From: Pullulanibacillus camelliae
GTDB taxonomy: Bacteria > Bacillota > Bacilli > Bacillales > Sporolactobacillaceae
Length of the DNA: 64,000 bases
Assembly: GCF_014642655.1 (NCBI RefSeq)
Contig: NZ_BMIR01000016.1
Location: 1-64,000, forward strand
Direction of reading: 5' to 3'
The stretch's first letter is position 1. Each line of letters begins with the position of its first letter. Below, one piece after another: positions 53,133-60,575 of this stretch. The notes beneath the pieces were generated by a model. That model did not search any database. It was given only the letters and a program-made list of their open reading frames with translations, and was not told the DNA's origin. Position numbers and translations under genes: made by a program.

Positions 53133-53199
53133 ATAAGAAATGAGGGTGCTTCTATAATAATAGGAATGTTTGAAATGGAGATTGAAGGGGAGTAATGAT

Positions 53200-54696
53200 A
53201 TGAACTATGTGATTGGTATCGATCTAGGCACAAGTGCTGTCAAGGCCCTGCTTGTTGATCAAAAAGGGCATGTGGCTGCTGAAGCTTCTGAGGATTTTCC
53301 TTTATACCATGATCAACCCGGCTACAGCGAACAAGATCCGGATGACTGGGTGAGACAAACGAAGAAGGCGATCCGATCCCTGATTCAACACTCTAAGGTG
53401 GCACCGCAAGCTATAAAGGGCCTTAGCTTTTCTGGTCAAATGCATGGATTGGTTTTACTTGATAAGAACATGCGCCCCTTGCGCCGAGCTATTCTTTGGA
53501 ATGATACAAGGACCACGCAAGAATGTCATGAAATTGAAGCGCAAGTGGGTCTCAAAGACCTGCTAGCCATTGCTAAAAATAGAGCGCTTGAAGGTTTTAC
53601 ATTGCCTAAGCTCTTGTGGGTGAAGAAGCATGAACCTGAGCAGTTTCAACATGCGACAACATTCTTATTACCAAAGGATTACGTGCGCTATCATCTCACA
53701 GGGCAAGTCGGCATGGATCTATCGGATGCTGCAGGCACCTTGCTATTAGATATTACAAATCGAAGATGGAGTGCAAAAATTGCTGAAAGGCTAGGCGTTG
53801 ATCTCACGCTTTGCCCACCTATTGTTGAAGCGGAAGCTTGTGTTGGACACCTTACAAGGGGAGCTGCCAGTGAAACGGGTCTAACAGAAGAAACCATGGT
53901 TTTTGCTGGTGGAGCTGATAATGCCTGTGGGGCCATAGGATCGGGTATTTTATCTGAAGGAAAAACAATGTGCAGTATCGGTACTTCTGGCGTGGTGTTA
54001 TCCTACGAGCCTTCTGGTAATCAAGATTTTTCGGGAAAGGTACATTACTTTAATCATGCGAAAAAGGGGAGCTTCTATACGATGGGAGTGACTTTAGCGG
54101 CGGGCTATAGCCTTGACTGGTTCAAAAAGACTTTTGTGAAGGCAGAATCGTTTGAAGCGCTCTTTCAACATATTAAAGAGGTTCCTGTTGGCTCGAAGGG
54201 GTTGCTGTTCACCCCTTATATCGTTGGTGAACGTACGCCACATGCTGACAGTAGCATTCGCGGGTCCTTCATCGGAGTGGATGCCACCCATACAAAATGG
54301 GATTTTGCCCGAGCGGTTGTCGAAGGGATTACGTTCTCTCTGAATGAGTCCATTAATATATTAAAAGAGAGCGGCAAAACGATTGATTCAGTGATCTCCA
54401 TAGGTGGTGGAGCAAAGAGTGAAGAATGGCTACAAATTCAAGCCGATGTGTTTGACGCGCCAATCATCAAATTAAAAAATGAACAAGGTCCTGGGATGGG
54501 TGCTGCTATGCTAGCGGCAGTTGGCTGTGGCTTTTTTCCGAGTTTAGAGGCCTGCTCAGACGTCTTTATTGAAGTTGAGAGACAGATTTCACCTATTCCG
54601 GAAAATGTTCAAGCTTATAAAGCATTGTTTAAGCTCTATCAGACGGTCTATGGGCAGACACAGACGCTTTCAGAACACCTGCAAGCATTGAAATAA
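53200..54696 (+). CDS. xylB: Xylulokinase
   Basis: A 498-residue FGGY-family sugar kinase phosphorylating D-xylulose to xylulose 5-phosphate. Seen: phosphate-1 motif GIDLGTSAVKALLVD at the N-terminus, SFSGQMHGLVLLD near residue 80 (substrate Met-His), LLPKDYVRYHLTG, DLSDAAGTLLLD with the catalytic Asp near 235 region (GGADNACGAIG), and GGGAKSEEWLQI adenosine motif near 405. ATG 53200 has GGGGAG upstream; a start at 53170 has none. Follows the xylA terminator, so its expression may be partly uncoupled from xylA. Confidence 0.95.
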   Translation: MNYVIGIDLGTSAVKALLVDQKGHVAAEASEDFPLYHDQPGYSEQDPDDWVRQTKKAIRSLIQHSKVAPQAIKGLSFSGQMHGLVLLDKNMRPLRRAILWNDTRTTQECHEIEAQVGLKDLLAIAKNRALEGFTLPKLLWVKKHEPEQFQHATTFLLPKDYVRYHLTGQVGMDLSDAAGTLLLDITNRRWSAKIAERLGVDLTLCPPIVEAEACVGHLTRGAASETGLTEETMVFAGGADNACGAIGSGILSEGKTMCSIGTSGVVLSYEPSGNQDFSGKVHYFNHAKKGSFYTMGVTLAAGYSLDWFKKTFVKAESFEALFQHIKEVPVGSKGLLFTPYIVGERTPHADSSIRGSFIGVDATHTKWDFARAVVEGITFSLNESINILKESGKTIDSVISIGGGAKSEEWLQIQADVFDAPIIKLKNEQGPGMGAAMLAAVGCGFFPSLEACSDVFIEVERQISPIPENVQAYKALFKLYQTVYGQTQTLSEHLQALK

Positions 54697-54712
54697 GCTT
54701 TTTTAAAAGAAA

Positions 54713-55177
54713 AGAAAGTATAAAATTTCTGGTCATGAGGACGGTGCGATTTCCGCTCCAGGCCGCTCGCTTTCCGCGAGGGAGTGGTAAGCCTCTTCGC
54801 GCTGTTAAGGTCTTACCGATCTCCCACTTCCCGCAGGAGTCTAGTCTCCGCATCATGAGTCAGCGGCGCTCGAGGAACATACGATTTTAGAGTGTTCCGA
54901 ATCTCGCGCCTTGCGCTCCCATCCACTTGACCAGACAATGAAGACCCTTTTATATTGGATGATGCATAATACTAAGGACAAGGACCGGGCATGTTTTTCG
55001 CCCAGTTTTTCTTATACTATCAGAATTTATAACCTCGCTGCCGCTCATAAAAGAAGAGAGTATAAGTGTAACTTTGACTTTCGCCATTAAATCTAAAGCT
55101 TGGCGACAACCTAAGTGTGTGATTTACAAAAATCACATCAGGAGTACCAGCGAAGTGGTGCAAGCTAAGTTTTCTAA
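54713..55177. repeat. Composite intergenic repeat R2+R1, copy 2
   Basis: Second copy of the element at 21015-21482, with the same junction between R2 (54713-55017) and R1 (55018-55177) and the same order of inverted repeats. Differences are scattered substitutions and a ten-base deletion in the CTCGCGCTGCGCGCTG loop. The whole lies just after xylB. Confidence 0.8.
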
Positions 55178-55488
55178 ATTGTAATAAAGATGTAATAAAA
55201 AAAGACGGCAAATGATTTGAAGATCTTGATCAACCTCTCTATGATTAGACTATGATAAGAAAAAGCTTTCGCCAAGGTGATGGTGGACGAGAGTGCAGGC
55301 GTTCTGTCATATTTGGCATTACAGGCTTTTTAAAGTGTTGATCAAAATGTGGGAGCGGGGCAGGCGTAACCCGAGCTTTATAAAACCATAGCGTTTATCA
55401 TTTGTGACTGGAGATCATGATGCTTCCTTTTAGGAAGCTGTTCCATTCCTTTGTAATGTAAGCGTTATACTTATCGGGAGGTTATGAC
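55178..55488. other. Leader region before the 55489 gene
   Basis: No gene seen. A hairpin GCTTCC/GGAAGC lies at 55421-55437 and a 12-of-14 cre-like TGTAAGCGTTATAC at 55457-55470. The GC-rich stretch 55270-55370 does not match a riboswitch class that I can recognise. Confidence 0.4.
55457..55470. promoter_or_regulatory. Possible CcpA cre site
   Basis: TGTAAGCGTTATAC, 12 of 14 cre positions, 18 bases before the GTG of the TIM barrel gene. Confidence 0.45.
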
Positions 55489-56250
55489 GTGGGGAAAATC
55501 GGACTGCAGCTTTATTCGGTACGGGACAAGACGAGTGAAGATTTTTTCGGTACGATTCGTAAAGTTGGTGAGATGGGCTATGACGGCATTCAATTTGCAG
55601 GGTTTTTTAACAGTACAGCTCGTGAGCTTAAAGCGGTGATGGATGAGGCGGGCGTTGTGGCCGCAGGCAGTCACATGGGGCTTGATGCCCTCAAGGGTGA
55701 GCAATTGGAACAGACCCTTATGTTTAATAGAGAGATCGGTAATACTCTCATCATTTGTCCCGCCTTGCCCCAGGATTATCAGGAAAGTGCAGAAGGCTAT
55801 GAAAGGGCGGCGGAACTCCTCAATCGAGTGGGGGAGACCTGTCAAAAGCAGGGATTTACATTTGGGTATCATAATCATGCCTTTGAATTTACTGATTTAG
55901 GTGAGGGTGTCCGAGGCTTTGATATCCTTTTTGAAAATACGGACCCAGAGCTCGTCAAGATGGAGCTTGATTGTTATTGGGTAACTCATGGCGGCTTAGA
56001 TCCTGAAGCAGTCATTCGCCGCTATCAAGAGCGTTGCGTCTCATTGCATATTAAAGATATGAAAATAAAAGATGGGGAAAAGGTGAGCACAGAAGTCGGG
56101 AACGGCACACTTGATATTAAGCGCCTTCTTGATGTTGGTGATCAATATGGTGTGAAGTGGTTTACTGTTGAGCAGGAGGATTTTGAAGGAGATACGCTTG
56201 AAAGCGCCGCAGTTAATGTAAAAAATTTAAAAGGGATAAGGGGAGAATAA
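55489..56250 (+). CDS. Sugar phosphate isomerase/epimerase-like TIM barrel protein (YcjR/IolE-like)
   Basis: A 253-residue TIM barrel close to the 33652 protein: QLYSVRDKTSEDFFGTIRKV at the N-terminus, Glu in YHNHAFEFT, Asp in LDCYWVTHGGLDPE, His in SLHIKDM, Glu in FTVEQEDFEGD. GTG 55489 follows GGGAGG. Two bases separate it from the dehydrogenase at 56253, so the pair is coupled. The group includes enzymes acting on 3-keto sugars; the substrate here is unknown. Confidence 0.87.
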   Translation: MGKIGLQLYSVRDKTSEDFFGTIRKVGEMGYDGIQFAGFFNSTARELKAVMDEAGVVAAGSHMGLDALKGEQLEQTLMFNREIGNTLIICPALPQDYQESAEGYERAAELLNRVGETCQKQGFTFGYHNHAFEFTDLGEGVRGFDILFENTDPELVKMELDCYWVTHGGLDPEAVIRRYQERCVSLHIKDMKIKDGEKVSTEVGNGTLDIKRLLDVGDQYGVKWFTVEQEDFEGDTLESAAVNVKNLKGIRGE

Positions 56251-56252
56251 GC

Positions 56253-57236
56253 ATGATTAAAGTAGCTATGTTAAGCAAATGGCATGTCCATGCTCAGGAT
56301 TATGCCAAGCAAGCGATGGAACATCCAGATTTACAAATCGTTCGCATTTGGGATGAAAACCCAGAACGCGGTGAAGCGTGGGCCAAGGATCTTGGTGTAG
56401 CTTTTGAAGCGGATTTGGATAAAGTCTTATCAGATTCAGAGATTGATGCGGTGATTGTGGATACCCCGACTAATTTACATAAAGAGGTCATCTTAAAAGC
56501 GGTGAAGAATGGGAAACATATTTTCACAGAAAAGGTATTGGCCTTTACTGTAGCGGATGTGGAGGACATTCTAGCCGCTGTCGAGGAGGCTGGCGTCCAA
56601 CTCATGGTATCATTGCCAAGACTGACTGAGTCGCATTATATTTATGCACAACAGATTCTTGATCAAGGTACTTTAGGAGAGCTGACGACCATCCGCTGTC
56701 GGTTAGCCCATGACGGTGCTGTCCCGCGTGACGGACAATCCGAGGGCTGGTTGCCAGCACATTTCTTCGATCCAGAGACATGTGGAGGCGGGGCGCTCAT
56801 TGATCTAGGTGCTCATCCGATTTATTTAACGAATCGACTGGCGGGGAATGCGACCGCGCTTTCAGCTCATTTTTCCTCTTATCTTGGACATCAAGTAGAG
56901 GATAATGCCATCGTTATTGTCGATTATGAGTCAGGGGCGCAAGGGATTATTGAAGCAGGATTTGTGGCAAAGGGCAGTCCTTTTTCTTTGGAGCTTTATG
57001 GAACGAAGGGATCACTCCTCATTGCTGACGATGTCATTCGCTTGCGAACCAATGAAGTGAAGCAATTTACACCAGATGAGTTACCAGCACCTATCTCCAT
57101 GCCAATGGTGCAATGGGTGGATGCTATTCTTCGCCATCAAGAACCTTCAATCACAGCAACAGATATCAGAAAGTTAACCGAAATCAATCAAGCGGCTGCA
57201 CGCTCGCATCGTGAAGGTCAGCGTGTAACACTTTAA
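56253..57236 (+). CDS. Divergent Gfo/Idh/MocA oxidoreductase
   Basis: A 327-residue protein with the overall Gfo/Idh order, but the N-terminal glycine-rich turn is replaced by MLSKWHVHAQDYAK and the Glu-Lys-Pro motif by TEKVLAFT. The acidic strand end (RIWDENPERGEAWAK) and substrate domain (GGGALIDLGAHPIYLTNRL) are kept. The cofactor may bind differently, although the KWHVHA variant looks like a stable subfamily rather than decay. Coupled to the TIM barrel at 55489 and followed by an oxidoreductase remnant. Confidence 0.85.
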   Translation: MIKVAMLSKWHVHAQDYAKQAMEHPDLQIVRIWDENPERGEAWAKDLGVAFEADLDKVLSDSEIDAVIVDTPTNLHKEVILKAVKNGKHIFTEKVLAFTVADVEDILAAVEEAGVQLMVSLPRLTESHYIYAQQILDQGTLGELTTIRCRLAHDGAVPRDGQSEGWLPAHFFDPETCGGGALIDLGAHPIYLTNRLAGNATALSAHFSSYLGHQVEDNAIVIVDYESGAQGIIEAGFVAKGSPFSLELYGTKGSLLIADDVIRLRTNEVKQFTPDELPAPISMPMVQWVDAILRHQEPSITATDIRKLTEINQAAARSHREGQRVTL

Positions 57237-57257
57237 TGTAAGGAGGTGTACGTCATT

Positions 57258-57526
57258 ATGATAAAGCCATTACGCGTCGGTATTATTGGAGCGGGTGGGA
57301 TCGCCAGAGGCGCACATTTGCTGAACGTATTTCCATTAACTCATTGACGTGACTCCTGCTTATCTTTTAAAAAAAAGGCGGTCATGAGGTAGAAGTCAAA
57401 CGTTTTGTTGAGTGCTGTTTGAATGGAACGGAGCCTCTGAGCACCCCTCAGCAGAGGATAGCTTTACAAAAAATTGTAAATGGCATCTATCACTCAGCCG
57501 AAACGGGTGAGCTGGTGAGGTTTTGA
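57258..57526 (+). pseudogene. Internally deleted Gfo/Idh/MocA oxidoreductase
   Basis: AAGGAGGTG and an ATG at 57258 start a frame with a normal cofactor turn, PLRVGIIGAGGIARGAHL, that stops after 29 codons (TGA 57345-57347). In another frame, 57380-57526 reads as the end of such an enzyme: EVKRFVECCLNGTEPLST then LQKIVNGIYHSAETGELVRF and stop. The middle, about 250 codons, is gone. It would have been the third gene of the 55489 operon. Confidence 0.8.
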
Positions 57527-57541
57527 TATACATCATCGACT

Positions 57542-57573
57542 AAGCGCTTCTCCTATATTGGGAGGGCGCTTTT
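57542..57573 (+). terminator. Intrinsic terminator after the remnant
   Basis: AAGCGC (57542-57547) / GCGCTT (57566-57571) with inner CTCC / GGAG, then Ts. The rest of the gap to 57835 shows no gene; a 38-codon frame at 57709-57825 is not recognised. Confidence 0.75.
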
Positions 57574-57835
57574 GGTTTGTGAAACTTAGAAGCTGGCCCC
57601 AATACCTCTCGAGGTGATGTTAATAGTGCAAAAAAACATTCTTCAAAAGAAATTATAAATATAAAGAGTAAGCGTATTTTGAAATTCAGGATAAAGTGTG
57701 ATATACATTGCCTGAGTCAACTTTTCCTTTAGAGCGATTAGGAGATTATTGTAAAGACCCTAAGAAATATTCCAGCTCATACGAAGGCTATCAAAATAAG
57801 AGCCTTATACAAAAAGGAGACTAGGCATTCATATT

Positions 57836-59068
57836 ATGAAGTATGGAAAAAAACGCTGGATTGTTTTCTTGCTATGTTGTATTGCACTATTATTTGTTAT
57901 CCTAACAGCTTTTGGCGTGAAGTCCAAGCTACCGTCTAAGCCAGGAAAATGGGTGGCGGGGTGGAGCGCCCCCCCTCAGCCACCAAGTGAAACAGGAGTT
58001 TCTCATGATGGCTTCACCAACCAAACCCTTCGGATGATTGTTCATCCGAATATTGGTGGAGATCATGTGAGATTGCATTTTTCAAATGTTTTTGGTACAG
58101 CTCCTGTCACCTTTCAAGCGGTTCGTGTTGCTAATGACCAGGGAGGGGCACAGACATTATTAGGAAGTGATCGTAAAGTTACTTTTAAAGGAAAAGCTGC
58201 CATTACGATTCCACCAGGTCAGACAGTCACGAGCGATCCCGTATCGATTCATGTTGATAGTCAGAGAAATTTGGCTGTCAGCATTTATGTTAAAAAAGGA
58301 ACTGGCCCGACAACCTGGCATCAGCATTCCATGCAAACGACCTACTTATCTACTTCGGGGAATCATGCGTCTGATAAGCTTGGAACAGCATTTAAAAAGA
58401 AAGAGCAGGAATGGTTTTGGCTTGATGGGGTTGATGTGAAAGCCGATTCTGGTGTGAAGGGAGCGATTGCTGTCGTAGGTAGTTCCATTGCCAACGGCAA
58501 TCATTCTACACCTGATACCAATCGGCGCTGGATTGATGATTTGGGTGAGCGCCTTAACAGCGAGCAACCAGGGACGTGGTCGATTATTAATGCGGGCATT
58601 TCTGCAAATCAATTGTTGGAAAGCTCCGATGCCAATGGAGAAAAGCCGTTGAACAGGCTGAAACGCGATGTATTCAGTCAGACGGATATCTCGGGTGTTA
58701 TCTTACATGAGGGCATCAATGACATTCGCCATCATCCTGATATAGATGCCGATCAAATGATACATGAGATGAAGAAGATCATCCGTGCGAGTCATGAACA
58801 TGGTTTAAAGATTTATGGAGGAACGATAGTCCCCTATGGTGGCGCAAAATTGTACACTGACAGTGGAGAAAAGACGAGAGAAGCAGTCAACCATTGGATT
58901 CGAACCAGTGGAGCCTTTGACGGTGTCATCGATTTTGACAAAGCATTAAGGGATCCTAAAGATCCTAAGCGGTATCGTCCAGGCTATGGGTGGAGTGACC
59001 ATTTTCACCCCAATGATAAAGGCTATCAAGTGATGGCAGATGCCGTTAATTTCTCTCTCTTTAAGTAG
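57836..59068 (+). CDS. Membrane-anchored or secreted SGNH-family hydrolase
   Basis: A 410-residue protein: N-terminal hydrophobic segment (VFLLCCIALLFVILTAFGV at about 10-28) without lipobox, a beta-sandwich-like region (about 40-200) and a C-terminal SGNH domain with Ser in AVVGSSIANG, Asn in HEGINDIR and Asp/His in WSDHFHPND. It resembles GDSL esterases that de-acetylate polysaccharides outside the cell. The best ribosome site (AAAAAGGAG, 57811-57819) lies 16 bases before ATG 57836, longer than usual. Single gene, convergent with the CapA gene; the two share a terminator. Confidence 0.85.
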   Translation: MKYGKKRWIVFLLCCIALLFVILTAFGVKSKLPSKPGKWVAGWSAPPQPPSETGVSHDGFTNQTLRMIVHPNIGGDHVRLHFSNVFGTAPVTFQAVRVANDQGGAQTLLGSDRKVTFKGKAAITIPPGQTVTSDPVSIHVDSQRNLAVSIYVKKGTGPTTWHQHSMQTTYLSTSGNHASDKLGTAFKKKEQEWFWLDGVDVKADSGVKGAIAVVGSSIANGNHSTPDTNRRWIDDLGERLNSEQPGTWSIINAGISANQLLESSDANGEKPLNRLKRDVFSQTDISGVILHEGINDIRHHPDIDADQMIHEMKKIIRASHEHGLKIYGGTIVPYGGAKLYTDSGEKTREAVNHWIRTSGAFDGVIDFDKALRDPKDPKRYRPGYGWSDHFHPNDKGYQVMADAVNFSLFK

Positions 59069-59079
59069 CAAACGATTAA

Positions 59080-59115
59080 AAAAGGTCATCAGGTGTTATT
59101 GACTGATGACCTTTT
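59080..59115. terminator. Bidirectional terminator between SGNH and CapA genes
   Basis: Perfect 13-bp stem AAAAGGTCATCAG (59080-59092) / CTGATGACCTTTT (59103-59115). The right arm and part of the loop lie inside the last codons of the CapA gene. Confidence 0.85.
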
Positions 59116-60262
59116 GTGTTGGTCGATACATGCTCAGGCTTGGTACCCATGTTTTCATATGAGCTGTGACTTGTTTATAGAGCTGGTCCTCATTTTTTAG
59201 ACCAAAATCTTGTGCGTATAACAGTGGGATGATTTGATAATTTTTTTGATCGACCCATGTCGGAGTGAATTGGGGATTTGTCACCGCGATGGTTTTCCCG
59301 TCTTTAGTAACGGTCTTTGTAACTTTTACCTTTAAAATCCCTCCTAGTTGGCGGTTGAGCTCATCCTGTCCTGAGATGAAATTGCCTAAAGAATAGACAA
59401 CAAAAGTTTTATGACTGCCTTTTCCATGTACCCATTGTACGGGCTGGAGGACATGGGGATGATTCCCAATAATGATATCTACGCCACTATCGGCTAAGGT
59501 TTTGACAAGCTGTTTTTGCTCTGTATTTGGCATTGTTTGATATTCAATACCAAAATGAAGGGCAACGACGATAACGTCTGCGCTTTTTTTTGCTTTGGCG
59601 ATATCCTTTTTCATTTGGGGGATATTAATGCGATTCACGAGGTAATCCTTATGCTCTGGAGTCGGAATACCATTTGTTCCGTATGTATAAGCTAAAAAAG
59701 CAAATTTAATGTTATTTTTCTTAACGATGCAAAGCGTATTTTGATCCTTTTTGGATAAAAAGCTTCCCGTATGAACCATGTGAATCTTATCCCAGTAATG
59801 AATGGCGTTCTTTATCGCCTTTTCGCCATGATCTAAGGTGTGATTATTGGCCATGGTGACGACATTGAAGCCAGCATCCTTTAAAGCATCACCGATTTCA
59901 AATGGGCTGTTAAAGGCCGGATAGGTTGAAAGACCGAGTGCTTCTCCCCCCATCATCGACTCCTGATTAGCAACCGCAATATCTGCTGACTGGATGACGG
60001 GCTTTACTTTTTCAAACATTGGTTTGAAGTCATATCCGTTTTTCGTTTTCGCCTGATCATAGACCTGAGAATGAATGAGTACATCTCCCACAGCCGCTAA
60101 AGTTGCTGAAGAAGAATAAGCTGATGGTGGCTTGATGTCATGGGGTAAGGTCTGAAGAGGTATTGTTTTAGGTGATGGCGACTGCCAAATGAATAAAATC
60201 ACAAGCATACAGGCTATGGCCGCTGTCATAAGGATATAAATGATTTTCCACTTAGACTTCAC
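59096..60262 (-). CDS. CapA-family (PgsA-like) metallophosphatase-fold protein
   Basis: A 388-residue protein: one N-terminal helix (IIYILMTAAIACMLVILFIW), Pro/Ser linker, then the CapA domain with AAVGDVLIHSQVY near residue 60, ANQESMMGG, VVTMANNHTLDHG, VVALHFGIEYQTMP and IIGNHPHVLQPV near 275, the conserved metal-site series. CapA proteins take part in poly-gamma-glutamate capsule assembly, though lone copies such as this are also common. GTG 60260-60262 follows CAGGAGG; a start further upstream (60301) has no site. No other capsule genes are present. Confidence 0.88.
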   Translation of the reverse strand: MKSKWKIIYILMTAAIACMLVILFIWQSPSPKTIPLQTLPHDIKPPSAYSSSATLAAVGDVLIHSQVYDQAKTKNGYDFKPMFEKVKPVIQSADIAVANQESMMGGEALGLSTYPAFNSPFEIGDALKDAGFNVVTMANNHTLDHGEKAIKNAIHYWDKIHMVHTGSFLSKKDQNTLCIVKKNNIKFAFLAYTYGTNGIPTPEHKDYLVNRINIPQMKKDIAKAKKSADVIVVALHFGIEYQTMPNTEQKQLVKTLADSGVDIIIGNHPHVLQPVQWVHGKGSHKTFVVYSLGNFISGQDELNRQLGGILKVKVTKTVTKDGKTIAVTNPQFTPTWVDQKNYQIIPLLYAQDFGLKNEDQLYKQVTAHMKTWVPSLSMYRPTQKVISQ

Positions 60263-60575
60263 GATGTATCCTCCTGTTTTTTGTATTATCAGCTGGTGCA
60301 AGCCAGGTTTGCTGATTGAATTTAAAGCACCATTGCAGAGATATTGATGTGAATGGTCCTTGATAACAGCTCTCTAATGCTGAATGTCATGTATTTTGAG
60401 TTTTAAAACGGATTGCCAAGTTTATATTATATCATGAAAACGTACAAAATTTAGTGGCGTATTAAAGGGAATTCATAGATTTATCCAAAATTTGGTGAAA
60501 CCCCTTTTTTCTTTTTGCGTATTAGTATATGATGGAACAACATACACATCTTTGATAAAGAAGGGAGAGAAAAGA
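60263..60575. other. Divergent intergenic region, CapA and ABC genes
   Basis: No gene. About 60293-60314 (GGTGCAAGCCAGGTTTGCTGA) resembles the right end of repeat R1. TATATTATATCATG at 60423-60436 is a shortened form of the AT-rich element; TATGAT (60528-60533) may be the -10 of the ABC operon. Confidence 0.35.

Noticed and set aside
55270-55370. Riboswitch or T-box
   Set aside because: No conserved core of a class I know, no specifier/T-box sequence and no terminator/antiterminator pair at its end.
57709-57825. 38-codon frame with protein-like composition
   Set aside because: No proper start and no family recognised; may be a remnant but evidence is too thin.
60423-60436. TATATTATATCATG as a seventh GntR operator
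   Set aside because: Lacks two bases of the core, is 39 kb from the nearest good site and lies between a CapA and an exporter gene; likely a chance AT-rich match.
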